Of a stretch of DNA of 64,000 nt, positions 8,045 to 16,501 are shown piece after piece; within the stretch, counting starts at the first letter, position 1; every line of letters starts with the position of its first letter. A program made the position numbers and the translations under genes. The stretch is from Streptomyces capillispiralis (GTDB lineage: Bacteria > Actinomycetota > Actinomycetes > Streptomycetales > Streptomycetaceae): NCBI RefSeq assembly GCF_007829875.1, contig NZ_VIWV01000002.1:124001-188000 (forward strand). Reading direction: 5' to 3'. The notes under the pieces are model-generated. The model made no database searches. It had not been told where the DNA came from and saw only the letters and a list, made by a program, of their open reading frames with translations.

Positions 8045-8163
8045 GTGAACCGGGCTCCGTCCTCCACCGTTGTGCCAGTGCGGACGGGTACGCCACGACT
8101 CCGCTGGGAACGGGCGGTGTTGACCACGATCCCCCGTGGTGCCCGGCCCCGTCCTGATGTACC

Positions 8164-8199
8164 GCCACGTGTGAGCCCTCCCCCGGTTTCACACGTGGC
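8164..8199. terminator. Hairpin terminator between convergent genes
   Basis: GCCACGTGTGA (8164-8174) and TCACACGTGGC (8189-8199) form a perfect 11-bp stem with a 14-base loop. It sits between the rightward anti-sigma gene and the leftward GH114 gene and could serve both. There is no U-tract on either side. Confidence 0.55.
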
Positions 8200-8253
8200 G
8201 CGGTCCCGGCCGGTGCGGCCGCACCTGCCGGGACCGCATCATCACCCGTGGCC

Positions 8254-9099
8254 TCAGCAGGTTTCCCGGATGTACGTCTCGCTGTCGGGCTCGGACACCT
8301 CGACATCACGCCTGACCACGCTCACCCGGTCCGCGTAGGCGCAGGCATTGCGCATGCCCTCGTCCGTGTACTCGATGAAGATGGCATGGTCGCCGAAGGC
8401 TGAGACGTACCGGCCGCACTCGTTCCACCGCGGGTCGCCGCACTCCTCGGCGATGGCGAAGTCGAGGCCGTTCCGCTCGTGCTGACCGGCCAGTTCGACC
8501 GTGTTCTTCTGGCCCACGGCCAGTCCCTTGCTGTGTGCGTACGACGAGAGCAGGCGGATGTAGAGCTGTGCGTCGTCGGCGGTGATGGCGCCGCCCACGA
8601 CGTCGCGGGCGTAGGTGTCGTAGTTGTCCAACTCGACCGCGTCGAAGCCTTTCTCATCGCACAGGTCGATCTGCTTGTCGATCTCTGCCGCGATCCGCTC
8701 GCGCTTGCCGTCCTCGGAGATGTCGAGGATCACCTCGTCCCAGTCCGGGTCGATCACCACAGTGCCGTCTTCGCCGGTCAGCAGCAGGTCCTGGTCCCAG
8801 TCCTGGGGGCCGCCGACCTCGCCTTCCTCCTGGGTCTGGAAGGCATTGACGTAGCAGATGTTGTACAGGTCCGGTACGGGGGACTCCTTGACGTCGCGGG
8901 TGACGACCTCCACATCGTCAGCCGGCTGGTACGGGCCGCCTATCTGGTAGTCGAACGGCGCGTTCACCGGGGGAAGGGTGACCGTCGGAGCGGCTTCGGA
9001 ACGGAACGGGCCCAGCAGGGCGGCGGCAGTGCCGCAGGCGGCGGCCACGGCAAGGCCGACAACGACCTTTCCCGTACGAGTCCGGCGGTGGGAGCGCAT
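8254..9099 (-). CDS. Secreted GH114-type endo-alpha-1,4-polygalactosaminidase family protein
   Basis: A 281-aa exported protein. The signal peptide is a basic start (MRSHRRTRTGK) followed by VVVGLAVAAACGTAAALLG. The mature part has GH114 marks: NICYVNAFQTQ (beta-strand 1), DEVILDISEDGKRERIAAEI, and GFDAVELDNYDTY with the acidic pair expected at the active site. It also has SKGLAVGQKN and DFAIAEECG, the usual later strands of the TIM barrel. AAGGAG lies 6 bases before the ATG at 9099. Members cleave galactosamine polymers or related exopolysaccharides. The substrate here is unproven. Confidence 0.85.
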   Translation of the reverse strand: MRSHRRTRTGKVVVGLAVAAACGTAAALLGPFRSEAAPTVTLPPVNAPFDYQIGGPYQPADDVEVVTRDVKESPVPDLYNICYVNAFQTQEEGEVGGPQDWDQDLLLTGEDGTVVIDPDWDEVILDISEDGKRERIAAEIDKQIDLCDEKGFDAVELDNYDTYARDVVGGAITADDAQLYIRLLSSYAHSKGLAVGQKNTVELAGQHERNGLDFAIAEECGDPRWNECGRYVSAFGDHAIFIEYTDEGMRNACAYADRVSVVRRDVEVSEPDSETYIRETC

Positions 9100-9280
9100 G
9101 GGTAACTCCTTGGTGGGCTGCGACGTGACGGCGAGGGGCGGAGAACCACGGTGCCCCGACGAGGCGTGCTGCGCCCACCCTAGAAACGATCTCCGCGAGC
9201 CCACAACGCGAGCCTTGTCAAAAGCTTGGCGCCGGCCGCCGACTCCCCTGCGGAGTACGTGTTCACGGTGCGTCCGGCGC

Positions 9281-9682
9281 TCACAGGGGGAGAGTTATGC
9301 CCAGTTGCTGCATGGCCGTGGAGGGCGGGCCGCCTTCGGAACGCTCGGTCTTGTAGCCCTTGCTCCGTGGTTCCAGAGTGCGGGGGTCCACCGCTTCGGC
9401 AGGCGCGCTCTTCGCGTAGAGCCCGTCCGGCTGGCTGTCCCTGTCATGGGGCAGGAGCCAGAACACACGGCGACGGAAGGTCCCTGACTGGCGGGACGGC
9501 TTGGCGGTCGAGCCGAGGATGGCGTAACCGACCATGCGTCCGTCACGGTGGTAGGCGGGCCTGCCCTTGCGGGTGGGCAGCCGGTCCAGACTCTGACGAA
9601 CGTAGTCAAGGTTGTCGGTGTCTTCCAGCCACACGAGCTCGGTTTCGTGGCTGATCTCGTCCTCGGTGATCAGGGAGCTCAT
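9281..9682 (-). CDS. Hypothetical protein coupled to the P4-type helicase
   Basis: A 133-aa protein of unknown function. It has an acidic N-terminal part (EDEISHETELVWLEDTDNL), then GRPAYHRDGRMVGYAILGSTAK and RRRVFWLLPHDRDSQP. No signal peptide or membrane helix is visible. Its start overlaps the stop of the helicase gene by four bases, so it belongs to the prim-pol/helicase operon. An accessory replication or DNA-binding role is suggested only by position. Confidence 0.65.
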   Translation of the reverse strand: MSSLITEDEISHETELVWLEDTDNLDYVRQSLDRLPTRKGRPAYHRDGRMVGYAILGSTAKPSRQSGTFRRRVFWLLPHDRDSQPDGLYAKSAPAEAVDPRTLEPRSKGYKTERSEGGPPSTAMQQLGITLPL

Positions 9683-11199
9683 GTGCCGGCGTCCCTTTCC
9701 TGGTCGGTGAGCAGTCCAATGCCCGGGTAGTGCTTGCGCTGGTTGGACAGGATCATTTCCTTGGGCGAAGCCAGTCCCACGAGTTCCCGGGTGCGGGCCG
9801 CGAAGGCCCTCGAGGACATGACCGGTGCGCCCTCATTCTGGCACCACGTCTTGTAGGCGGCGTAGAGAGCCGTCTGTTCGGCTCGCAGGTCGGGGCCGAG
9901 CACGCAGCACTCCTCGTAGAAGCGTCCGGTGTGGTCCTCGGTCTCCGCGTAGGCCGTGGTGGCGATACGGACGCGTTCGGGACCCGTGAGGTCACGGCTG
10001 CCCGCGAGGTAGCGCCGCGCCCCGTCGATGAGCCAGCCGAGGATGCCGGGGCCTTCCTCGGTCACGAGGATGTCCGCCAGGTTGTCGATCTTGCGGTGGT
10101 CGGGCACGACACGTTCGAAGGGAATCAGGCGCATACGGCGCCAGAACGCGAAGCCACCCGTTCCCACTTCGGGCCGGTGATTGCCCAGCAACCACAGTTT
10201 GTGAGTGGGTTCGAAACTGAAGAAGTCCTGCCTCATCCGGCGGGCCTTGATGCGGTCACCACCGGTCAGCAGTTTGACCCGTGCCTCGTCGAACTTGTCC
10301 CCCGGCTTGACCTCCGAGCACACGATGACACGGCGGCCGTGCAGCTCCGCCAGGTCAGTGGGGTGCCCCTCGTACGGACGGGACATCAGGAACCCGGGCG
10401 GAGCGGCGTCCGCGTAATCGCCGAGCAGTTTCATCAGGACGTCCAGCAGGACGGACTTGCCGTTCTTGCCGGAACCGAACAGGAACGGCAGGATCTGGCC
10501 ACCGACGTCACCGGTCACGGAGTACCCCAGGAGCAGCTGGAGATAGTCGATCATTTCCCGGCCCTCGGCGTCATCGCCGAACGTGTCAGTCAGGAAGCGT
10601 TCCCACCGGGGGGTGGGCACGTGCTGCAGGCCGACCGTGGTGGAGCGGGAGTGGAAGTCCTTGTTCGGATCCGGGGTTTTCACCATTCCCGTACGCAGGT
10701 CGACGATCCCGTCCGGAGTGCACAGGGCGTAGGGATCGGCGTCCAGCAGCGCGGCGTTGAGCACCATGCCGGGAGCGGACTTGGCCTGCGTGAGCATGGC
10801 GTTGATGCCCGTGGTGGACAGCGCCCGGCGACGGTGCTGCTGCAGGGCGGTCGTGGTGAAGACGCCGCGGGGATCGTGACTGGCGATGCTCTCCGCGAGG
10901 TCACCGGCCGCCCAGAGCACGGTGTCGTCCTCGTCGATCTGCCAGCGGGTGGTGTCCCACCGGTACCAGCCGATGCCGGGAACGTGCCGGTAGTCGTTGG
11001 CGTACAGCTTGACGAACAGTTTGGCGTTGCCCCGGTCGGACAGTGTGTCCGGCAGCAGGCCCTCCGCGGTCGCCTCACCGGTCTCAAGGCGCTGGGCCGG
11101 GGCCGGCCGGGGCACCACTGCGGAGCCTTGGGCGCGGATCTGGGCTGCGACGGCTTCGGGGTCGAAGTCGAAGAGGACTTCCGGCTTGGAGGACGTCAT
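9679..11199 (-). CDS. P4/D5-family plasmid primase-helicase (SF3-type ATPase)
   Basis: A 506-aa replication ATPase. The N-terminal D5-like domain starts LSDRGNAKLFVKLYANDYRH and GWYRWDTTRWQ. The SF3/AAA core has Walker A GSGKNGKS (about residue 245) and a Walker B region around GRRVIVCSEV, then THKLWLLGNHRPEV (sensor) and FWRRMRLIPFERVV (arginine finger region). The C-terminal winged helix includes YAAYKTWCQNEG and SSRAFAARTRELVG. It probably unwinds the origin as a hexamer. The stop of the prim-pol gene overlaps its start (11196-11199), so primase and helicase are made together. Two paralogues are in the window (13597-15126 and 47818-49092). Confidence 0.9.
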   Translation of the reverse strand: MTSSKPEVLFDFDPEAVAAQIRAQGSAVVPRPAPAQRLETGEATAEGLLPDTLSDRGNAKLFVKLYANDYRHVPGIGWYRWDTTRWQIDEDDTVLWAAGDLAESIASHDPRGVFTTTALQQHRRRALSTTGINAMLTQAKSAPGMVLNAALLDADPYALCTPDGIVDLRTGMVKTPDPNKDFHSRSTTVGLQHVPTPRWERFLTDTFGDDAEGREMIDYLQLLLGYSVTGDVGGQILPFLFGSGKNGKSVLLDVLMKLLGDYADAAPPGFLMSRPYEGHPTDLAELHGRRVIVCSEVKPGDKFDEARVKLLTGGDRIKARRMRQDFFSFEPTHKLWLLGNHRPEVGTGGFAFWRRMRLIPFERVVPDHRKIDNLADILVTEEGPGILGWLIDGARRYLAGSRDLTGPERVRIATTAYAETEDHTGRFYEECCVLGPDLRAEQTALYAAYKTWCQNEGAPVMSSRAFAARTRELVGLASPKEMILSNQRKHYPGIGLLTDQERDAGT

Positions 11200-12311
11200 C
11201 GGTGCCCTCCCGTGTTGTGCAGGGGTTTCCTGAGGCCTGCGGCGAGGCCGCTGCGGATGATCTGTTCGATACGCCGCTCCTGTCCCGGGCGAACCCTTGC
11301 CGCGGTTTCCCTGAGGGCCTGTTCGGACTCGTCCCGGGGCAGGCGGCCTGCTGCGACGAGCCCTCCGAGGGTGAAGGCGGCCCGGTTCAGCGCGTCGGAG
11401 AACCCCGCACCCTCGCTGGCGCTGCCGCAGGCCTCCACGGGAGCCAGGACCGTACCGAGGACATGGCGCAGCCCCTCGCGGCCGCCGCCCGCGGCGAGGA
11501 CCGCCTGGCGCGCTCGGGGCGGGACCGGCCTGGGGGCCGGAACGGTGGGCTCGGGCAGATGACCGGTGCGCTCCAGCTCCTGGGCGAGCCAGAGGGGCAG
11601 GGCGGCGGGCTCCCGGACGTCACCGACCGGCCTGTAGGCGCCGTGCCGCGTGGTGGTGCCGGGAGCGATGATGTAGCTCCCGTGAGCCCGGATGTCGACC
11701 TGCCAGGCCAGGGCCCGGCCCGGGCTGGAGCCGACGGAGGACTGCCAGCGGCGCGCGTCCGGAGCCCGGTACCAGACGTGCATGCCTCCTGAGGGAGTGC
11801 GGACGCGCAACGTGGTCTCGTCGTCGGCCGGGCTGCGGCGGCCGCGCAGTGCGGCCAGGACGGCCAGGGCGTGGAAACCGGTGGCCAGGCCGGTGAGATC
11901 GACGTGGTCGGCGATGGGGATACCCGGCAGGAGGCGGTCCCGGCCCGGGGGCGGAGCGGTGTGCGCGTCGATGTCGATGACGACCAGCCCGGCCGGGCCG
12001 CAGGAGACGCCAACACCGAAATGGGGATGACTCCCCCACCACCGCTTGATGCGCTCCTGGTCGAGGGTGGCGGCGTGGAAACCGTGGCACCAGCGGCCTG
12101 CCCGGATGCAGGGGCAGGCTCCGGCCGAGTGGGTACGCGCACGGCAGTCACCGCAGTTTCCGGCCGGGGTCTTGCGGCCCGCGGCGAGGGGATGCACCGG
12201 CCAGCCCTGGCGCGCGCACCAGCGCGCGACCGCCGGCATCTGCTCAGCGACTGGCGGCTCAGGGGCTGACGCCCGTGAGTCGCTGTGAAGAAACCGCAGC
12301 TCATCAGGCAT
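11196..12311 (-). CDS. Bifunctional primase/polymerase (prim-pol) replication protein
   Basis: A 371-aa protein with an archaeo-eukaryotic-type prim-pol domain in residues about 25-240. The catalytic metal residues are in GLVVIDIDAHT (DxD). RTPSGGMHVWYRAP carries the conserved SGGxH-type motif, and HGSYIIAPGTTTRHGAYR the later nucleotide-binding segment. An N-terminal Cys cluster (CGDCRARTHSAGACPC) likely binds zinc. The C-terminal part (DALNRAAFTLGGLVAAG) resembles the helical tail seen in actinomycete prim-pols. It is separate from, and coupled to, the P4-type helicase. The gene starts at the edge of the iteron region. Together they resemble replication modules of actinomycete plasmids and integrative elements. 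Confidence 0.9.
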   Translation of the reverse strand: MPDELRFLHSDSRASAPEPPVAEQMPAVARWCARQGWPVHPLAAGRKTPAGNCGDCRARTHSAGACPCIRAGRWCHGFHAATLDQERIKRWWGSHPHFGVGVSCGPAGLVVIDIDAHTAPPPGRDRLLPGIPIADHVDLTGLATGFHALAVLAALRGRRSPADDETTLRVRTPSGGMHVWYRAPDARRWQSSVGSSPGRALAWQVDIRAHGSYIIAPGTTTRHGAYRPVGDVREPAALPLWLAQELERTGHLPEPTVPAPRPVPPRARQAVLAAGGGREGLRHVLGTVLAPVEACGSASEGAGFSDALNRAAFTLGGLVAAGRLPRDESEQALRETAARVRPGQERRIEQIIRSGLAAGLRKPLHNTGGHR

Positions 12312-12929
12312 TCTTACCCCCCATCAGCGACCGAAGCGACTCAACGACGGACACAGACTAGCGAACGAGGCCGGTGAGACCGTGGAGCACATGCGAAAAC
12401 ACCGCGACGCCGTGTCGATGATGCGACAGGTAGGACATGAGCCAGCGACCCAACCATCGGCACAGCGACTGAAGCCCGTTCGGTCGCTCCTCAGCGACTC
12501 AGGTAAAACCGCAGGTCAACGCTGTGCACAACCCTAAACAGCGACTGAAGCGACTGAAGCCTCCTATATATGACGCACACGCACACACATAATGGCTTCA
12601 TATATGCGGTACTTCAGTCGCTTCAGTCGCTGATCCCTTACAGGGACCCCTCTGGCCTGCGGTTTTGTCGAATCTTCCGGCAGCGACCAAAAGCTGCTCA
12701 GTCGCTGCGCTTCAGTAGCTGACCCTCCACCCGGGCCGGGAACACAGCGACTGAGCGACTGAAGACCGGGCGGCCCCGTCGGTCCTCGTCAGGCTTCCCC
12801 TCTCCCGGGTCGCTTCGGTCGCTGCGCTGACGCCCGCAGGGTCGACCGCCGAACCGAAGAGACTGGAGCGACGTTCAAGCGGTGGGTGCCCGGCGGCGCG
12901 TACGGGCCTACTGACCGCAGAGGACTTCG
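12312..12929. other. Candidate replication origin 1: iteron region between prim-pol and marR
   Basis: This 618-base gene-free stretch is dense in one motif, GCGACTGAAG or its complement. Exact copies lie at 12465-12474, 12541-12550, 12550-12559, 12612-12621 (complement), 12621-12630 (complement) and 12755-12764. Degenerate copies (GCGACC/GCGACTC types) fill the rest, from about 12326 to 12875. The core is a 21-bp perfect inverted repeat around an AT-richer centre. The position next to prim-pol and helicase genes is what an iteron-controlled origin should look like. Replication activity is inferred. Confidence 0.7.
12539..12632. repeat. 21-bp inverted repeat of tandem iterons flanking an AT-rich core
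   Basis: Left arm 12539-12559 (CA plus two head-to-tail GCGACTGAAG units sharing a G) is exactly complementary to the right arm 12612-12632. The 52 bases between contain TATATATG, ACGCACACGCACACACA and CATATATG, locally much richer in A/T than the surroundings. It is a likely duplex-unwinding element. Confidence 0.8.
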
Positions 12930-13454
12930 ATGACCGTCGACTCCCGTTCAACAGCAACACCGCCCCGCCCCCAGGCCTGGGCCGGCGAACCCCTGTCACT
13001 CGTCCTGTACGTGGCGTCCCGGGTACTGGCCGCCCGCTGCCGCCCTCGTCTCGGCGAACTGGGTCTCACCTTCCCGCAGTACCTGGTCATGCTCGTCCTG
13101 TGGGAACGCGGGCCGGTCACGGTCACTGAGCTGGGGGACGTCCTCGGCCTGGACTCGGGCACGCTCTCCCCGCTGCTCAAGCGCCTGGAGTTCGCGGGGT
13201 TGGTCGACAGGCGCCGTCAACGGGAGGACGAGCGCAGGGTCGAGGTGTCCAGCACCCCGGCCGCTGACGCCCTGCGCGGCCCCGCTCAGGAACTCGAGGC
13301 AGACGTCCGCGCCGCGCTCCCCCACATGACCCTGGCCTACGAGGACCTGCTGCGAGCCCTGCGCGAACTGATCGGCGGTGGCCGCCCGCACGCACACGGA
13401 CAGGCCGGTGGGCCACGGAGCGAAGGCGCCCCCTCGGGGAGTCCCGCGCGATGA
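12930..13454 (+). CDS. MarR/OhrR-like regulator without the usual N-terminal redox cysteine
   Basis: A 174-aa winged-helix regulator closest in pattern to OhrR: LSLVLYVASRVLAARCRP, LGLTFPQYLVMLVLWE, VTELGDVLGLDSGTLSPLLKRL (recognition helix), and RQREDERRVEVSSTPA (wing). In organic-peroxide-sensing OhrR the reactive Cys lies in an L-C-(F)-x-L-Y segment. Here the position is Ser (PLSLVLY), and the only Cys is some 13 residues later. If it senses thiol oxidants, it does so differently. AGAGGAC precedes the ATG at 12930. It reads away from the iteron region, so it may control the origin or simply use the space. Confidence 0.8.
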   Translation: MTVDSRSTATPPRPQAWAGEPLSLVLYVASRVLAARCRPRLGELGLTFPQYLVMLVLWERGPVTVTELGDVLGLDSGTLSPLLKRLEFAGLVDRRRQREDERRVEVSSTPAADALRGPAQELEADVRAALPHMTLAYEDLLRALRELIGGGRPHAHGQAGGPRSEGAPSGSPAR

Positions 13455-13596
13455 CCGTCCCGGTGTGAACCGACCCCTGCGGCTGGTCGTAGAGCCTATG
13501 CCGGGTGACGATCGCTTGAGTCGCTGTCAGTGACGCTGTCGGCACCGGTCGCGCTCTCGGCGCGAAGTCGGCCAGATGTCTGCCAGGAGGGTGTAC

Positions 13597-15126
13597 GTGC
13601 TGCAGGGAACCGTTTCGGGAGCGGAAGGACTGCTCGATGTGACCGATCCGGCAGGGCGAGCCGCGCTCTTGGCGGTGCCCGCCACTGAGGCGTCCAGAGG
13701 GCCGGACCACACCTCCCCGGAGCAGCTGAGGGCCGGTCCCGGGTCCCCGGGCCTGGTGCCCGACAGCCTCGGTGACCGGGGCAACGCCGGCCTCTTCGTC
13801 GCACTGCATGGGCGCGACTTCCGCTACGTACGGGAACAGGGCTGGTACCACTGGTCGGGCTGGCGGTGGGAGAGGGACGAGGACGACGCCGTGCTGTGGG
13901 CGGTGGGCGACATGGCGGAATCGATGGCCGAGGTGGACGCCACCGGCAGATTCACCACCGCTGCGTTGCGGCGCAACCGTCAGCGGGCGATGTCGACTGC
14001 CGGTATGAAGGCGGTCCTCGCCCACGCGAAGGATGCGCCGGGTATCGCGCTGGACGCCTCGTCGCTGGACGCCGATGCCGCCGCCCTGTGCACTCCGACA
14101 GGAGTGGTGGACTTGCGTACGGGCCGCATGATGCCTCCCGATCCGACAGGGCGGCACCACTCGCGCAGTACCAGCGTTCCGCCCGCGGACATCCCTACGC
14201 CGCGGTGGTACCGGTTCCTCGCGGACACCTTCGGCGACGACGCCGAAGGCATGCGCATGATCTCGTTCTTGCATGAACTCCTCGGCTACTCACTCACTGG
14301 TGAAGTGACCGCTCAGGTCATCCCCTTCCTGTACGGAAAGGGCAAGAACGGCAAAAGTGTGCTGCTGGAGGTCGTGATGAGACTGCTCGGGGACTACGCC
14401 GACGCAGCGCCCCACGACTTCCTGATGGCCCAGACCTCCGACGGACCCCACACGGGCCTGGCGGAGCTGCACGGCCGACGCATGGTCGTGTGCTCGGAGT
14501 TCCGGTCCGGTGACCGCCTCGACGAGGCGAGGGTCGCTGCGCTCACGGGAAGCAGCCGCATCACCGTCCCCCGTCCGCGGCGAGACTCCTTCAGCTTCCG
14601 CCCCACCCACAAGCTGTGGCTGATAGGTAACCACTGGCCCGAGGTCGACCCTGGTGCTGTCGTTGTCCGGCGCAGGATGAGAGTCATCCCGTTCGAGCGG
14701 ATGCCGATCGACGGCCGCAAGGTGGACAACCTCGCGGCCGTCCTGGTGACCGAGGAGGGGCCGGGCATCCTGCAGTGGCTGATCACGGGCGCACACCGCT
14801 ACCTGAACGGAACGCGCGATCTGGCAGGACCGGGGAGTGCGGCAACGGTGGCGAGTACCTGTGCGGAGGTGCGAGACCCCGTCGGCAGGTTCCTGGAGGA
14901 GTGCTGCCGTCTCGACTCCTCCCTTCGGGTCGAGCAGACGCAGCTGTACGGCGCCTACCGCACGTGGTGCAGGGCCGAGGGTCATGTTCCGCAGTCCTCC
15001 CGGACCTTCGCCGTCCGTGTGAGGGAAGCGGTCGGCCTTTCGACCCCGAAGAACATGATCCTTTCCAACCAGCGGAAGTTCTATCCCGGTATCGGACTTG
15101 TCGCCGGTGTGAGGGCCACCGTGTGA
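13597..15126 (+). CDS. Second P4/D5-family primase-helicase (orphan paralogue)
   Basis: A 509-aa paralogue of the protein at 9679-11199, similar along its full length. Shared segments include SLGDRGNAGLFVALHGRDFRY, GWYHWSGWRWERDEDDAVLWA, Walker A GKGKNGKS, THKLWLIGNHWPEVD, RRRMRVIPFERM and the C-terminal YGAYRTWCRAEG / SNQRKFYPGIGLV. GTG at 13597 is chosen because AGGAGG lies 6 bases before it; an ATG at 13576 is upstream. It has no adjacent prim-pol and stands in the opposite orientation across the origin. Duplication of a replication helicase is unusual. It may be a spare, an origin-specific variant or a relic kept intact. Confidence 0.85.
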   Translation: MLQGTVSGAEGLLDVTDPAGRAALLAVPATEASRGPDHTSPEQLRAGPGSPGLVPDSLGDRGNAGLFVALHGRDFRYVREQGWYHWSGWRWERDEDDAVLWAVGDMAESMAEVDATGRFTTAALRRNRQRAMSTAGMKAVLAHAKDAPGIALDASSLDADAAALCTPTGVVDLRTGRMMPPDPTGRHHSRSTSVPPADIPTPRWYRFLADTFGDDAEGMRMISFLHELLGYSLTGEVTAQVIPFLYGKGKNGKSVLLEVVMRLLGDYADAAPHDFLMAQTSDGPHTGLAELHGRRMVVCSEFRSGDRLDEARVAALTGSSRITVPRPRRDSFSFRPTHKLWLIGNHWPEVDPGAVVVRRRMRVIPFERMPIDGRKVDNLAAVLVTEEGPGILQWLITGAHRYLNGTRDLAGPGSAATVASTCAEVRDPVGRFLEECCRLDSSLRVEQTQLYGAYRTWCRAEGHVPQSSRTFAVRVREAVGLSTPKNMILSNQRKFYPGIGLVAGVRATV

Positions 15127-15285
15127 ACGGATCAGGGAGCGGAGCCGCAGAAGTGAACCACTCTGCCGCTCCTCCCGTTGTGCGGGTGGCAGGCGGATCG
15201 ATGTGTACTCCGGCGCTGCGGCGGCCCTGATCAGGGGTCTCCTGCCGACAGTCGGTGATCGGTGAGTCGTCCCCTCGGAGTTGTC

Positions 15286-15924
15286 ATGTGCGCTGGTCCC
15301 GCGGAGCAGTCAGTGCTGGTACTCGTCTCCGGCGAGCTGGCCGTGGTGCGCAGGGCGGTCCCGGAGGACCTCACCGAGGTGAACGCGATGCACGCACGCT
15401 GCACCACAGCTTCCCTGGTGCAGCGCTACCGTGCTCCCCGCGACGGCATCAGGCCCGCCGAATGGGCTCGTCTGACCGCTCCTTCGGCGGGCGCGAGCTG
15501 GGTCACGACACCGCTGGAGGAGCCAGGGCGCGTCATCGGCCTCTCGCACCTGATGCACACGGGAGGCGACGGAGTCCGGGAGCTGGGTCTCCTCGTCGAG
15601 GACGACTGGCAACGCAGAGGTCTCGGCATGTCGCTCGCCCAGTACGCCGTTCTGCACGGCGCCCGCACGGGCTGTCGCTCCGTCACCGTCCTGACCGCCG
15701 CGGACAACAGGGCAATGGAAACGATCGCCCGCCGCCTGGGCGCGTCCCCTCGGAACCGGGTGCGTACCGATGTCGAGTTCAGCATCGCGGTTGCCGGGCG
15801 GAGCGGTGGGCCGGCTGACGCGGTGAGGGACGAACGAGGAGGGACGGGTGCCGTCCTCGGGTACCGGTCCGGCATCCGTGCCGAACCGGTACCGGGCGCG
15901 GCCGGTGCGGGCTCGCCGACCTGA
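15286..15924 (+). CDS. GNAT-family N-acetyltransferase
   Basis: A 212-aa GCN5-related acetyltransferase. The fold starts at LAVVRRAVPEDLTEVNAMHARC. The acetyl-CoA binding motif A appears as ELGLLVEDDWQRRGLGMSLAQYAV (RRGLG in the Q/RxxGxG/A position), and motif B around VTVLTAADNRAMETIARRLG. CGGAG stands 5 bases before the ATG at 15286. The last 40 residues are low-complexity. Nothing near it indicates a substrate; it ends 13 bases from the convergent tpg gene. Confidence 0.8.
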   Translation: MCAGPAEQSVLVLVSGELAVVRRAVPEDLTEVNAMHARCTTASLVQRYRAPRDGIRPAEWARLTAPSAGASWVTTPLEEPGRVIGLSHLMHTGGDGVRELGLLVEDDWQRRGLGMSLAQYAVLHGARTGCRSVTVLTAADNRAMETIARRLGASPRNRVRTDVEFSIAVAGRSGGPADAVRDERGGTGAVLGYRSGIRAEPVPGAAGAGSPT

Positions 15925-15937
15925 CGGGTGCGGCGCG

Positions 15938-16495
15938 CTACAGCTCGAATTCCAGGTGCTCGATGTCCGTGAAGCGGACTTCTTCCAGGCTTCCGGCGCG
16001 GCGGCCGCCGTCCTGGAAGTAGACGTTCTTGAGCGCTTCGGCGGCGATCTCCCGCAGACGCTGGTCGCCGGCCCCCTGCTGCTGGGCGTCGAAGAGGCGG
16101 GCGGCGTAGCGGGGTGGGAGGGCGACGGTGAGGTGCCGGATGCGGTCCTGGTCGGTGCTGCCGATCGGGGCGGTGTAGCCGAGGCGGGCGCGGGTGTCGA
16201 TGACGATGCCGCCGGTCGTCGCCGCGCGCTCCTTGGCCCTGGCCCGGATCTGCGGCTGCCACCGCTTCTTCACCTCGTGTTCCAGGCGCGCGGCGAGCTC
16301 CGGGCGGGGCTTTTTGATCTGGCCCTTCACATAGCGTTCGACGGTGCGCTGGGAGATCCGCAGCAGTCGGGCGACCGGCTTGGTGCCCTTGAGCTGCTTG
16401 ACCAGGTACCGCATCTGCGCGCCCGCGCTCTTGGGAGCCGGGCGGGTGAACGCCTTCTGCACGGCGGCTTCCAGGCCGTCCTCGAACAGGCTCAT
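15938..16495 (-). CDS. tpg: Telomere terminal protein Tpg
   Basis: A 185-aa protein matching the Streptomyces terminal protein family from end to end: MSLFEDGLEAAVQKAF, GAQMRYLVKQLKGTKPVA, a helix-turn-helix (LLRISQRTVERYVKGQIKKP), VKKRWQPQIRARAKE, and the tail EALKNVYFQDGGRR with FTDIEHLEFEL. Tpg becomes covalently attached to the 5' ends of linear Streptomyces DNA and primes end-patching synthesis. It follows tap by 6 bases in the standard tap-tpg order, with GGGGAG upstream. Its presence means the host element is linear or derived from a linear one. Confidence 0.95.
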   Translation of the reverse strand: MSLFEDGLEAAVQKAFTRPAPKSAGAQMRYLVKQLKGTKPVARLLRISQRTVERYVKGQIKKPRPELAARLEHEVKKRWQPQIRARAKERAATTGGIVIDTRARLGYTAPIGSTDQDRIRHLTVALPPRYAARLFDAQQQGAGDQRLREIAAEALKNVYFQDGGRRAGSLEEVRFTDIEHLEFEL

Positions 16496-16501
16496 GCCTG
16501 C

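Noticed and set aside
8164..8199. Telomere-type hairpin
   Set aside because: A single isolated hairpin between convergent genes. Streptomyces telomeres show several closely packed palindromes at a DNA end, and none is at either window edge.
12312..12929. CRISPR array
   Set aside because: The repeats are short (10 bp), in both orientations, irregularly spaced and overlapping. There are no unique spacers of uniform length and no cas genes.
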